In this document: one piece after another, positions 17,994 through 27,207 of the stretch
How positions within the stretch are numbered: position 1 is the first letter of the stretch
How the letters are laid out: each line of letters opens with the position of its first letter
Origin: Ruegeria marina
GTDB taxonomy: Bacteria; Pseudomonadota; Alphaproteobacteria; Rhodobacterales; Rhodobacteraceae
Length of the DNA stretch: 64,000 nucleotides
Assembly (NCBI RefSeq): GCF_900101475.1
Contig: NZ_FMZV01000001.1
Coordinates: 423,352 to 487,351, forward strand
Direction of reading: 5' to 3'
The notes under the pieces: model-generated
Databases searched by the model: none
What the model was told of the DNA's origin: nothing
What the model saw: the letters and a program-made list of their open reading frames with translations, nothing else
Program-made: the position numbers and the translations under genes

Positions 17994-19169
17994 TCAATCG
18001 CCCCGGGTCACGTCGTGACGGTAGATCCAGTCGAACTGCCGAACCATGCGGGCCGGTGCGACAAGCCCGCCCAGATGCAATGCGAGATGCGCGGCACTCC
18101 GGACCGGTCCCGAACGCAGGTGATACTTCCATGCATTGCCATTGGCGGCGGCGATCACCCGTTCGACTCTTGGTCTACGCCGGTTCTGATAGGTGTCGAG
18201 CGCAACTTCGATACCCGGCGCGCGGGACAATTCCTCGGCCAGCACCCAGGCATCCTCCAAAGCCATATTGGCCCCCTGGGCCATGAACGGCAGGGTCGGA
18301 TGCGCGGCATCGCCAAGAATCGTGACCCGTCCCTTGTGCCAGCAGCGGGCAACGGGATGGCGGAAAAGCCCCCACAGAGCCGGGCTGTCGACCTGATTCA
18401 ACAAGGCTTTGGGCAGCCCCTCGAACCCGGCGAATGCAGACCGGAGGTTTCCCGCGTCATCGGTGTGGCTCCAGCTTTCCGCTGCCCATTCCTGTCGCTC
18501 CTGCACGGCGACCAGATTGACCATGGCCCCGTCGCGGAGCGGATAACAGACCAGATGGCGGCCCGGCCCCATGAAAACCCGCGCTTCGTCAGGAAGCCTC
18601 TGATCGTTGGGCACCACTGCCCTCCATGCCACCTGCCCGGTGAAAAATGGCCTGGCGGTCCCGTTCAGCGCCTGCCGGGCGCGGCTGTGCAGACCATCCG
18701 CACCCACGATCAGATCTGCCGTTATCCGGGCGCCACTGCACATCTGCAAGACAGGTGGGGAGCCGGGCTCCACGCGCTCGACCTTTTGCAAGAGACGAAT
18801 GTTCACTCCGGCCTGCCGAACCGCCTTGGCCAACAGTTCGATGAGGTCGGCGCGATGCACGAATGCGAAACGCTGGTCGGCCGCGTGTTTTGTCAGATCG
18901 AGCCGGAGAACCTCGGCCGGGCGGCGATAATCGGACAGAACGACCGCCCGGCATCGGATCGTTGCCGCCTCGAACGCGTCGCCCAGCCCCAGCGCGCCGA
19001 GGACCGATGCGCCATTCGGGCTGACCTGTATGCCGGCCCCCACCTCGGCGATTGCTTCGGCCTGTTCCAGAACAGTGACATCGGCCCCCTGCAAGCGCAG
19101 CGCCAATGCCGCAGCCAGCCCGCCGATGCCGGCCCCGACGATGACGATCCTGATCTCGTTCAACTGCAC
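17994..19169 (-). CDS. FAD-dependent monooxygenase (salicylate hydroxylase-like)
   Basis: 391 residues with an N-terminal Rossmann motif VGAGIGGLAAALAL, the mid-protein DG motif GADGLHSRARQAL and the GD motif ILGDAAHPTLPFMAQGANMALED of group A aromatic hydroxylases. Uses NAD(P)H and oxygen to hydroxylate an aromatic ring; the substrate is not predictable. GTG at 19169 was chosen because GAGGAA stands about 7 bases upstream; reading back to 19244 would cross the dksA terminator. Lies alone between xthA and dksA. Confidence 0.85.
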   Translation of the reverse strand: MQLNEIRIVIVGAGIGGLAAALALRLQGADVTVLEQAEAIAEVGAGIQVSPNGASVLGALGLGDAFEAATIRCRAVVLSDYRRPAEVLRLDLTKHAADQRFAFVHRADLIELLAKAVRQAGVNIRLLQKVERVEPGSPPVLQMCSGARITADLIVGADGLHSRARQALNGTARPFFTGQVAWRAVVPNDQRLPDEARVFMGPGRHLVCYPLRDGAMVNLVAVQERQEWAAESWSHTDDAGNLRSAFAGFEGLPKALLNQVDSPALWGLFRHPVARCWHKGRVTILGDAAHPTLPFMAQGANMALEDAWVLAEELSRAPGIEVALDTYQNRRRPRVERVIAAANGNAWKYHLRSGPVRSAAHLALHLGGLVAPARMVRQFDWIYRHDVTRGD

Positions 19170-19184
19170 CGTGATTTCCTCAAA

Positions 19185-19215
19185 GGAAAACGCCGAGGCT
19201 GCTAGCCCCGGCGTT
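19185..19215 (-). terminator. rho-independent terminator of dksA
   Basis: On the minus strand AACGCCG-GGGCT-AGC-AGCCT-CGGCGTT folds into a stem (19189-19215) with a small mismatch, followed by TTTTCCTTT. It sits between dksA and the FAD monooxygenase start. Confidence 0.7.
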
Positions 19216-19240
19216 CCCATACGTACATACTGCGCGCGAC

Positions 19241-19663
19241 TCAATCGTCGCGATGAACCTTTTCACGACGCTCATGCCGTTCCTGCGCCTCCAGCGTCAT
19301 GGTGGCGATCGGGCGTGCATCCAGACGCTTGAGCGAAATGGGGTCACCCGTCACCTGGCAGTAACCGAATTCGCCCTCATCGATGCGACGCAGAGCGGCG
19401 TCGATCTTGGCGACCAGCTTGCGCTGCCTGTCGCGGGTCCGCAATTCCAGTGCCCGGTCCGTTTCCTCACTGGCCCGGTCGGCCACATCGGGAATATTGC
19501 GCGTGCTGTCCTGGAGACCCTCGATCGTGTCCCGGCTGCCCGCCAGCAGTTCCGTTTTCCAGTTGAGCAGCTTGCGGCGGAAATACTCAAGCTGCCTGTC
19601 GTTCATGAACGGTTCGTCTTCGGCCGGGCGGTAATCTTCCGGCAGAAAGGATTCCGGCTTCAT
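19241..19663 (-). CDS. dksA: RNA polymerase-binding transcription factor DksA, single-Cys zinc finger
   Basis: 140 residues. A long coiled coil carries the tip motif DxxDxA (Asp59, Asp62, Ala64 in PDVADRASEE) used to act on RNA polymerase with ppGpp. The C-terminal finger, which in E. coli has four Cys, retains only one, Cys102 (GYCQVTGDP), with Thr and Ala in the other places, so zinc is probably not bound. Similar DksA forms are known in Rhodobacter sphaeroides and as DksA2 of Pseudomonas. ATG at 19663 has GGGAG before it. A second in-frame start at 19717 also has a good site and would give 158 residues. Confidence 0.92.
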   Translation of the reverse strand: MKPESFLPEDYRPAEDEPFMNDRQLEYFRRKLLNWKTELLAGSRDTIEGLQDSTRNIPDVADRASEETDRALELRTRDRQRKLVAKIDAALRRIDEGEFGYCQVTGDPISLKRLDARPIATMTLEAQERHERREKVHRDD

Positions 19664-20040
19664 ATTAGCTCCCTTGGTCTGGCCAGCAACGTCCGCTTCG
19701 ATCTTGTGTTCAGACATTCGGCACCCCCTTCTGCCGCTGCCTTTATCTGACGCACCGGGGATTGTCACTACTCAAAGACGTGTCGAACCGATCAAACTCG
19801 GCACCGGTCGGAAGAAGCGTTTTATTTATGCAGTCTTAGGTGCAAACCCTTGTTTTCCGGTAAATTCATCAATTCGGGCTGCCCCGGTCAGACTGGTGAC
19901 GCGACGGCAACAAAGCTCAATGACCCGAAGTCGGGGGATCGCCGCGACCCGTCAAAGATCATCGGACGCTGCGGCGCGCCTTGCCAAACGGGGGGCGTCC
20001 CGTTACCTCAACTTGCGACGCGACGCACAAGGGGACCGCC

Positions 20041-20886
20041 ATGACAGCTCGTTTTCAAGGAACTGCCGAATATGTGGCAACCGAGGATCTGACAATCGCG
20101 GTGAACGCTGCGGTCACGCTGGAAAGACCGCTGCTGGTCAAGGGGGAACCCGGTACGGGGAAAACCGAACTGGCCCGCCAGGTTGCCGGTGCACTCGGGC
20201 TGCGGATGATCGAATGGAACATCAAGTCGACCACCCGAGCGCAGCAGGGTCTTTACGAATATGACGCGGTAAGCCGGCTGCGTGACAGCCAGCTGGGCGA
20301 GGAACGCGTGCATGACGTATCGAACTACATCAAGAAGGGAAAGCTTTGGCAGGCGTTCGAAGCCGGCGAAAAGGTGGTTCTGCTGATTGACGAAATCGAC
20401 AAGGCGGACATCGAGTTTCCCAATGACCTCTTGCAGGAACTCGACAAGATGGAGTTCCATGTCTACGAGACCGGCGAGACGATCCGCGCAAGGCATCGCC
20501 CGATCGTCATCATCACCTCGAACAACGAAAAGGAACTGCCGGACGCTTTCCTGCGTCGTTGCTTCTTCCACTACATCCGCTTTCCCGACGAGGCCACGAT
20601 GCGCCGGATCGTGGAAGTACATCACCCCGGCATCAAGGAAGCGCTGCTGAGCACCGCCTTGACGCAGTTCTACGAAATACGTGAGACGTCGGGGTTGAAG
20701 AAAAAACCCTCCACCTCGGAAGTACTCGACTGGCTGAAACTGCTGCTTGCCGAGGATCTGACGGCCGAGGATCTGCGCCGTGACGGCGCGAACGCCTTGC
20801 CGAAACTGCATGGCGCGCTTCTCAAGAACGAGCAGGATGTGCACCTGTTCGAGCGTCTTGCCTTCATGGCACGGCACAAGCGTTAA
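20041..20886 (+). CDS. MoxR-family AAA+ ATPase
   Basis: 281 residues. Walker A is KGEPGTGKTELAR, Walker B is LLIDEIDKAD and sensor 1 appears as ITSNNEKELPDAFLRR. MoxR ATPases act as chaperones with von Willebrand factor A proteins to insert metal or assemble complexes. AAGGGGACCGCC precedes the ATG. The VWA partner is two genes downstream (22702), separated by a lipoprotein and a small membrane protein. A terminator follows, so the unit is probably read from more than one promoter. Confidence 0.9.
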   Translation: MTARFQGTAEYVATEDLTIAVNAAVTLERPLLVKGEPGTGKTELARQVAGALGLRMIEWNIKSTTRAQQGLYEYDAVSRLRDSQLGEERVHDVSNYIKKGKLWQAFEAGEKVVLLIDEIDKADIEFPNDLLQELDKMEFHVYETGETIRARHRPIVIITSNNEKELPDAFLRRCFFHYIRFPDEATMRRIVEVHHPGIKEALLSTALTQFYEIRETSGLKKKPSTSEVLDWLKLLLAEDLTAEDLRRDGANALPKLHGALLKNEQDVHLFERLAFMARHKR

Positions 20887-20909
20887 ATAGGCCCATTGGC
20901 GTCAAAACC

Positions 20910-20942
20910 GGGGCGGTTCGATGCGAGCCGCCCCTTTTGTTT
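20910..20942 (+). terminator. rho-independent terminator after moxR-type gene
   Basis: Stem GGGGCGG (20910-20916) and CCGCCCC (20928-20934) with a loop of 11 bases, then TTTTGTTT. Located 24 bases after the stop of the MoxR ATPase gene. Confidence 0.75.
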
Positions 20943-21158
20943 CCAAAATTACGGTAAACAAGGCTCTAAACGGGGTTGTTGCGCTTGCTTTGCACCGGCG
21001 GCCGATGCGACCATGAAACCGTGACAAGGGTCCGGCCAATTCCGGAACAGAAACGGCAACAGGTATTTTGGTAGCAACGAGCAGTGACCCCGATGCAGAT
21101 TTCAAGCGCAGATATCCTCGCCAAGACTTCCTCCCGTATCCGCTCCGACCGGAGCTGG

Positions 21159-22523
21159 ATGCGGGTTCTGTCGCTTGTTTCCCTGCTTGGCGTCGCGGCC
21201 TGTTCCTCCGTCCCGCTCGAAGATACCCCGACACGAGCCAGGACTCCGGATTTCGCGGTCCAGCCGATGAAAAGCTTTGGCGCCACCCGCCCGCAGCCCG
21301 TGCAGCGATCAAACGGGAACATCGCCGCGGATTTCCTGTCATTGCATTTTCAATTGGAAAGCGGCCGTGAACTGCCGGTCTTCACCCGGTTCGAAACCCC
21401 GATTACGGTGCGGGTGACCGGCTCTCCGCCCCCCAGCCTGCAGCCTGACCTGACCCGCCTGCTGGGCCGGATGCGAAACGAGGCCGGAATAGACATACGC
21501 CAGATCACGGCGGGCGCCGCCAACATCACCATCGAGGCCGTGAGCCGCGAGGAAATCGGCCAGGCGCTGCCGCAAGCGGCCTGTTTCGTAGTCCCGAACG
21601 TATCGAGCCTGAGCGAGTTCCGCCGCGACCGCCGCAAGGAAAAGACCAACTGGGGCAGTCTGCGCAATCGCGAGCGGCTGGGTGTGTTCGTCCCCTATGA
21701 CAGCAGCCCGCAGGAATTGCGCGACTGCCTGCACGAGGAACTGGCGCAGGCGATAGGCCCGCTCAACGACCTTTATCGCCTGCCGGATTCGGTATTCAAC
21801 GACGACAATATCCACACAGTACTTACCGGCTTCGACATGCTCGTGCTGCGGGCCACCTATGCCCCCGAACTGCGCAGCGGCATGACGCGCGCCGAGGTGG
21901 CGGCGGTTTTGCCCGATATTCTGGGTCGCCTCAATCCACGCGGCGTCACCTATCCCGCGCAGCCGGTGGTTGCGACCCCCCGCGAATGGATCGAGGCCGT
22001 TCAGACCGCGCTTGGACCCGGCACCGCCTATCAGTCACGCGTAGAGGCCGCCAACCGCAGCGCGCGCCTGGCACAGTCCTGGGGCTGGACGGATCACCGC
22101 CGCGCCTTTGGCCATTACATGCTGGGCCGGATGCTCCAGTCCGGAGATTCCGAACTGGCACAGCGCCACTTCCTGACCTCCATGCAAATGCTGAACTCAT
22201 CGCCCGAAACCGAACTCCACCGCGCCTATGTGATGACCCAGATTGCGGCTCATTCCATCACCGTTGGCGATGCGGCGGGTGCGTTGTCCCAGATCCGACC
22301 GATGCTGCCAATCGCCCAGCGGGCCGAGAATGCGGCGCTTCTGGCCACGTTGATGCTGCTCGAAGCCGAGGCACTGGACCTCATCGGTCAATCCGACAAG
22401 GCCCGCGACGTGCGTCTGGACAGCGTCGGCTGGGCACGCTACGGGTTCGGCTCGGATTGGGCGGTTCGCGCCAAGATGCAGGAGATCGCGGCGCTGAACC
22501 CCCGCAACAGACTGGGCGGGTAA
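21159..22523 (+). CDS. lipoprotein with DUF2927 domain
   Basis: 454 residues from the chosen ATG, which directly opens a lipoprotein signal (MRVLSLVSLLGVAACSS) with lipidated Cys15. A GGAG stands 5 bases before it. Longer readings from 21084 or 21093 would give a 25-residue charged leader. After it comes a Pro-rich stretch and the DUF2927 domain (FLSLHFQLESGRELPVFTRFE up to about residue 240, with a Cys-containing LRDCLHEELAQAIGPLNDLY that looks like a small active-site-like motif). The C-terminal third resembles helical tandem repeats. Its function is unknown. Placed between MoxR and VWA genes in roseobacters. Confidence 0.78.
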   Translation: MRVLSLVSLLGVAACSSVPLEDTPTRARTPDFAVQPMKSFGATRPQPVQRSNGNIAADFLSLHFQLESGRELPVFTRFETPITVRVTGSPPPSLQPDLTRLLGRMRNEAGIDIRQITAGAANITIEAVSREEIGQALPQAACFVVPNVSSLSEFRRDRRKEKTNWGSLRNRERLGVFVPYDSSPQELRDCLHEELAQAIGPLNDLYRLPDSVFNDDNIHTVLTGFDMLVLRATYAPELRSGMTRAEVAAVLPDILGRLNPRGVTYPAQPVVATPREWIEAVQTALGPGTAYQSRVEAANRSARLAQSWGWTDHRRAFGHYMLGRMLQSGDSELAQRHFLTSMQMLNSSPETELHRAYVMTQIAAHSITVGDAAGALSQIRPMLPIAQRAENAALLATLMLLEAEALDLIGQSDKARDVRLDSVGWARYGFGSDWAVRAKMQEIAALNPRNRLGG

Positions 22524-22529
22524 ACACGC

Positions 22530-22697
22530 ATGATTGTCATCGCGGCGGCGCTGGTGGGCGCCCTTCTTGGCGGGCTGACCGCCAGGCGACGTAACGGCAC
22601 GACAGCCGATATCGCGCAATACGCAGCAGGCTATGCGATTGCCTTTGCGCTTCTTGGGATGATAGCAACATTGGTGATCCACCGACTGATGGTCTGA
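22530..22697 (+). CDS. small membrane protein of 55 residues
   Basis: Begins MIVIAAALVGALLGGLTA, a first membrane helix, then a short basic loop ARRRNGT, a polar stretch TADIAQYAAGYA and a second helix FALLGMIATLVIHRLMV. It ends 5 bases before the VWA gene and begins 6 bases after the lipoprotein. No recognised domain. It lies in the MoxR/VWA gene set, so a role as a membrane anchor or partner is inferred from position. Too short for routine gene calling, but GC pattern and spacing support it. Confidence 0.65.
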   Translation: MIVIAAALVGALLGGLTARRRNGTTADIAQYAAGYAIAFALLGMIATLVIHRLMV

Positions 22698-22701
22698 GCC
22701 G

Positions 22702-23886
22702 ATGTTCCTGCCCTTCTTCGAGAATCTGCGCAAAGCCGGGATTCCGGTATCGCTGCGCGAATACCTGACCTTTCTCGAAGGCATGAAGAAGGGGCTGGCC
22801 ACCTACGATGTCGAGGCCTTCTATTATCTGGCCCGTGTCTCGATGGTGAAGGACGAGCGCAACATCGACAAGTTCGACCGCGCCTTTGCCGCCAGCTTCA
22901 AGGGTCTGGAGGAGATCACATTCGAGCAGGTGATGGAAGCGGTGGACATTCCGGCCGACTGGCTGGAGAAAATGGCTGAAAAGCACCTGACCGATGCCGA
23001 GAAGGCAGAGATCGAGGCCTTGGGCGGATTCGACAAGCTGATGGAAACGCTGCGCGAGCGGCTCAGGGAACAGCAGGGCCGCCACCAGGGCGGCAACAAG
23101 TGGATCGGCACCGCCGGCACCTCGCCCTTTGGCGCCTATGGCTACAATCCCGAAGGTGTCCGCATCGGTCAGAAGGAAAGCCGCCACCAGCGCGCGGTCA
23201 AGGTCTGGGACAAGCGCGAGTTCAAGAATCTCGACGATACGATCGAACTGGGCACCCGCAACATCAAGGTGGCGCTGAAACGCCTGCGCCGCTGGGCGCG
23301 CGAAGGCGCGGCGATGGAACTGGACCTTGACGGCACCATACGCGCCACCGCCGAACATGGTTACCTAGACGTCAAGGAACGCCCGGAACGTCACAACGCG
23401 GTCAAGGTGGTGCTGTTCCTCGATGTGGGCGGTTCGATGGACCCGCATGTGAAGGTGGTCGAAGAACTGTTTTCCGCCGCGCGGGCCGAGTTCAAGCACC
23501 TGGAATATTACTACTTTCACAATTGCCTGTACGAAGGCGTCTGGCGCGACAACCGCCGCCGCTGGGATGCGCAGATTCCGACGCATGAGGTGCTGCGCAC
23601 CTATGGACCTGATTACAAGTGCATCTTCGTTGGCGATGCCTCGATGTCGCCTTATGAAATCGCCTATCCGGGCGGCGCCAACGAGCATTGGAACCAGGAG
23701 GCCGGCCAGGTCTGGCTGGCGCGGGCGCGCGAACAATGGCCCAGCAACCTCTGGATCAACCCCGTGCCCGAGAAATACTGGGGATACACCCATTCCATCG
23801 GCATGATCCGCGAGATTTTCGACGACCGCATGGTGCCGATGACGCTTGCCGGGCTGGAAAAAGGCATGCGAAGCCTCACCAGATGA
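22702..23886 (+). CDS. VWA-domain protein, CoxE-like
   Basis: 394 residues. The N-terminal half is helical (MFLPFFENLRKAGIPVSLREY), rich in charged residues. The C-terminal VWA domain carries the metal site as DVGGSMDPH, where the first Ser of the usual DxSxS is replaced by Gly, followed by IFVGDASMSPYE. It is the likely partner of the MoxR ATPase at 20041. CoxE-type proteins assist maturation of enzymes such as CO dehydrogenase; here no such enzyme is nearby, so the client is unknown. Confidence 0.85.
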   Translation: MFLPFFENLRKAGIPVSLREYLTFLEGMKKGLATYDVEAFYYLARVSMVKDERNIDKFDRAFAASFKGLEEITFEQVMEAVDIPADWLEKMAEKHLTDAEKAEIEALGGFDKLMETLRERLREQQGRHQGGNKWIGTAGTSPFGAYGYNPEGVRIGQKESRHQRAVKVWDKREFKNLDDTIELGTRNIKVALKRLRRWAREGAAMELDLDGTIRATAEHGYLDVKERPERHNAVKVVLFLDVGGSMDPHVKVVEELFSAARAEFKHLEYYYFHNCLYEGVWRDNRRRWDAQIPTHEVLRTYGPDYKCIFVGDASMSPYEIAYPGGANEHWNQEAGQVWLARAREQWPSNLWINPVPEKYWGYTHSIGMIREIFDDRMVPMTLAGLEKGMRSLTR

Positions 23887-23966
23887 CCCTGAGCCGAAGG
23901 CGGGTCATCCAAGCATTTTCCGGCAAACCGGTGTCAGTTCTCGGGCAGGCGGGCGAGAGATCGACG

Positions 23967-24149
23967 TCAGCTGACCGGCGCGCACACCATCTGGCCTTCT
24001 GGCGTCGTCGCCAACTGGTACCCGGAATAGCAACTCGGGTTGCCCAGCTTGTCGTAGGTCGGCTGCACGTAGACCGGTTCAGGCTCGGGCTGTGCACAGG
24101 CGGCAAGCGTCAGAACGACGGCGGTCATGGCAATTGATGTAAACCTCAT
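23967..24149 (-). CDS. small lipoprotein
   Basis: 60 residues. Signal MRFTSIAMTAVVLTLAACAQ with lipobox LAAC, then a Pro/Tyr-rich mature part containing CYSGYQL and a C-terminal CAPVS, so two Cys may form a disulfide. The ATG at 24149 was chosen because the residues read before it come from another reading. Function unknown. Located alone between VWA and DUF3604 genes, which run the other way. Rhodobacterales often have such tiny lipoproteins. Confidence 0.65.
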   Translation of the reverse strand: MRFTSIAMTAVVLTLAACAQPEPEPVYVQPTYDKLGNPSCYSGYQLATTPEGQMVCAPVS

Positions 24150-24523
24150 TTCCCAAATTCCCTTTCTGAAGTTGATCGACATAGCCCCAAAATGTGGGTT
24201 TGTCCGGCCGGATCAGACACCCGAAAACACCGACACCAGGGTGACGCACAATCCCCACGAATTGGGGTAGAGGAGAGGTAGCTGACCGTTTGGCAGGCCT
24301 CCCCCGTTCCACGATGATAACAGTTTCACCGAAAATCGGTAATTTTTCTGGCCTGTCCACCTTTTGCGGTTATCCCGGCCGCCGTCATCTTGCCGATGGT
24401 GCAGCAGTTGCGCGCACGAGGACGCGCATACAAGAGACTTAAAATTCTTTGCCATTTTACATTCGGATGCCAGAATGGATTGAGAAACAATTCTTAAAGA
24501 GCTTCAGCAAAAAGGTGTTGGCC
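24150..24523. other. 374-base gap before the DUF3604 gene
   Basis: Moderately AT-rich, with stretches such as TTTCACCGAAAATCGGTAATTTTT around 24326. It presumably carries promoters of the small lipoprotein and the DUF3604 gene. Nothing coding or RNA-like was recognised, though the palindromic ACCGAAAATCGGT at 24327-24339 could be an operator. Confidence 0.5.
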
Positions 24524-26443
24524 ATGCATAAATTCACCTTGCTATCCGCCTGTTTGGCCCTGACTGCCCTGCCCGCCACGGCACAGATCAAACCTTCGGC
24601 GCAGTCGCTTCAGGGGCTGTATCCGGGCAAAGCCTATTCACCCTATGCGCAGCGCAGCTTTCCCAGTCATGTCTACTGGGGCGAAACCCATCTGCACACC
24701 GCACTTTCGCCCGATGCCGGCCTTTTCGGGAACAAGCTCGGCCTGGACGAGGCCTGGCGCTTCGCCCGCGGCGAAGAGATCACCTCAACCACGGGTCAGC
24801 CGGTCAGGCTGAGCCGGCCGCTCGACTTCATGGCGCTCACCGATCATTCCGACATGATGGGTTTTGCAACCGACCTGTTTGCCGGAGCCCCCGCAATCGT
24901 CGAGACCGAACAGGGGCGTGGCTGGTACGAGGCCATGCAACAAGGTGGCGAGGTGTCCGCCAATGCCGCGCTGGACCTGATCACCAATTTCGCCCAAGGC
25001 ACGCTGGATCCCAAACTGGTCGCAGCCTATTCGCCCGGTTCCGCGGCCTATAACGCGGTCTGGCAACAGGTGATCGACGCCGCCGAACGCTATAACGAGC
25101 CGGGCCGGTTCACGGCCTTCATCGCCTATGAATGGACCTCGCTGTACAAGGGCAACAACCTGCACCGCAACGTCATCCTGCGCGATGGGGCGCGGCGGGC
25201 CGAACAGGTGGTGCCGATGGTGACCCAGCCGCCGATCGGCTCGACCGACCCGCTCGACCTCTACACCTGGCTGGAAAATTACGAGGTTAAAACCGGCGGC
25301 AATGCGCTTGCCATTGCGCATAACGGCAACCTGTCGAACGGGCTGATGTTCCCGGTCGATGCCCAATATACCGGGCGCGAGATCGACGAAACCTATGTGA
25401 TGGCCCGCAACAGGTGGGAGCCGCTTTACGAGGTCACCCAGATCAAGGGCGACGGCGAGACCCATCCCAAGCTCAGCCCCGAGGACGAATTCGCCGATTA
25501 CGAGACCTGGGACGCCGGCAACCTCGATCTGTCCGAGGCCAAGACCGACGACATGCTGGCCCGCGAATATGCACGCGAGGCTCTCAAGACCGGGCTGATG
25601 CTGGAACAGAAACTGGGCACCAACCCCTACAAGTTCGGCATGGTCGGATCGACCGACAGCCATACGTCGCTGTCCACCGCAGAAGAGGACAATTATTTCG
25701 GCAAGGCCACCTCGGCCGAACCGTCCATTCACCGGGCGACCCATCCCTTTGCCGAAACCGACAAGGGCATCTATCCGGGCTGGTCGCTGTCCGCCTCGGG
25801 CTATGCCGGGGTCTGGGCGACCGAGAACACCCGTGCGGCAATCTGGGATGCGATGAAACGCAAGGAAACCTATGCCACCACCGGGCCCCGCATCACCGTG
25901 CGCTTCTTTGGAGGGTGGGAGTTCGACGAGAATGACCTGCGCTCGCGCCAGCCCGCTTTCCGCGGCTATGAAAAAGGCGTACCGATGGGCGGCGACCTGC
26001 GCGCGGCCACTTCGGATGCGCCGACCTTCATGGTCTATGCGCTGCGCGATCCCATTGGCGCCAATCTTGACCGGATCCAGATCGTCAAGGGCTGGATGGA
26101 TGGGGACGGAACCCTACACGAACAGGTGCATGACGTCGCCTGGTCCGACAATCGCGAGAAGGGAGCAGACGGCAAGCTGCCGCCCGTGGGCAACACGGTT
26201 GATATCGAGGCGGCCAACTGGACCAACACCATCGGCGCGTCGGAACTGGCCACGGTCTGGACCGACCCTGCGTTCGACCCGGCGCAAAAGGCATTCTACT
26301 ATGCCCGCGTTCTCGAAATCCCCACCCCGCGCTGGGTGCTCTATGACAAGCTGCGTCTGGGCGCCGAGATCCCGCCCGAGGCCACGTTGGTCGGTCAGGA
26401 GCGCGCCTATACCTCGCCGATTTGGTACACCCCGCAAGGGTAG
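24524..26443 (+). CDS. secreted DUF3604 metallohydrolase
   Basis: 639 residues, exported by the signal [21 protein letters not shown]. The HxH pair HLHTALSPD near the start, DHSDMMGF, then [10 protein letters not shown] and SDSHTSLST show a PHP-like metal site with several His and Asp. DUF3604 proteins form a family of uncharacterised hydrolases of marine bacteria. The ATG at 24524 has an AAAAAGG site 9 bases upstream and opens the signal; the longer frame from 24449 is unlikely. Proposed as a periplasmic hydrolase; the substrate is unknown. Confidence 0.82.
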   Translation: MHKFTLLSACLALTALPATAQIKPSAQSLQGLYPGKAYSPYAQRSFPSHVYWGETHLHTALSPDAGLFGNKLGLDEAWRFARGEEITSTTGQPVRLSRPLDFMALTDHSDMMGFATDLFAGAPAIVETEQGRGWYEAMQQGGEVSANAALDLITNFAQGTLDPKLVAAYSPGSAAYNAVWQQVIDAAERYNEPGRFTAFIAYEWTSLYKGNNLHRNVILRDGARRAEQVVPMVTQPPIGSTDPLDLYTWLENYEVKTGGNALAIAHNGNLSNGLMFPVDAQYTGREIDETYVMARNRWEPLYEVTQIKGDGETHPKLSPEDEFADYETWDAGNLDLSEAKTDDMLAREYAREALKTGLMLEQKLGTNPYKFGMVGSTDSHTSLSTAEEDNYFGKATSAEPSIHRATHPFAETDKGIYPGWSLSASGYAGVWATENTRAAIWDAMKRKETYATTGPRITVRFFGGWEFDENDLRSRQPAFRGYEKGVPMGGDLRAATSDAPTFMVYALRDPIGANLDRIQIVKGWMDGDGTLHEQVHDVAWSDNREKGADGKLPPVGNTVDIEAANWTNTIGASELATVWTDPAFDPAQKAFYYARVLEIPTPRWVLYDKLRLGAEIPPEATLVGQERAYTSPIWYTPQG

Positions 26444-26499
26444 CAACATTGCTCCGGGCAGGGCTTGCCCTGTCCGGCCGCGCGTACCATGTTTAGCGT

Positions 26500-27186
26500 A
26501 TGTTACGCCTTACCCCGATCCTGCTGGCGGTTCTTTACGCCCTGGTGTTCTACCGGTTCTCGGTATGGCGCACGCATCGCGAGTTGGACCAGCGCTCGAC
26601 CGAGCTGGCCGACCCCGAGCTGAAACGGCTGACCGATCGGCTGGCCGCGGCGCTCGATCTGGCGCGGGTGCCGGTCTACATTTACGAGATCGATCCGGTG
26701 AACGGTCTGGCAGCTCCGGATGGGCGTATCTTCATCACCCGCGGCTTCTACCGCAAATTCCGCAATGGCGAGGTCACGGGCGAAGAGATGGCCTCGGTCA
26801 TCGCGCACGAGCTGGGCCATGTGGCGCTGGGCCATGCGCGCCGGCGGATGATCGACTTTTCCGGCCAGAACGCCATGCGCACAGCGCTGGCGATGCTGCT
26901 GGGCCGGTTCATTCCCTTTGTCGGCGTCTGGATCGCCAACGGTCTGACGACCCTGCTGGCCGCGCGGCTGAGCCGGGCCGACGAATACGAGGCGGATGAA
27001 TATGCCGCCGCGCTGCTGACCAAGGCGGGCATCGGGACAGAGCCGCAGAAATCGCTGTTCCGCAAGCTGGAGGCGCTCACCCAAAGCCGTGCGGGCGTGG
27101 CGCCTGCCTGGCTGTTGAGCCATCCGAAAACCAACGAGCGAATCGCAGCGCTGGAAGCGCTGGAAAACCGCTGGAACCGGGGTTGA
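26500..27186 (+). CDS. M48 family zinc metalloprotease
   Basis: 228 residues. A short N-terminal membrane helix (about 4-20) is followed by the zinc motif HELGH at 103-107 and a later DEYEAD stretch that supplies the third ligand, and by a second hydrophobic helical segment around 115-150 (AMRTALAMLLGRFIPFVG). Predicted to act at the inner membrane like other HtpX-type proteases. The start at 26500 has no clear ribosome site, so the true start could differ slightly. Downstream gene (27208) is on the same strand. Confidence 0.83.
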   Translation: MLRLTPILLAVLYALVFYRFSVWRTHRELDQRSTELADPELKRLTDRLAAALDLARVPVYIYEIDPVNGLAAPDGRIFITRGFYRKFRNGEVTGEEMASVIAHELGHVALGHARRRMIDFSGQNAMRTALAMLLGRFIPFVGVWIANGLTTLLAARLSRADEYEADEYAAALLTKAGIGTEPQKSLFRKLEALTQSRAGVAPAWLLSHPKTNERIAALEALENRWNRG

Positions 27187-27207
27187 CCGGTCCATGACCA
27201 GGGCAAC

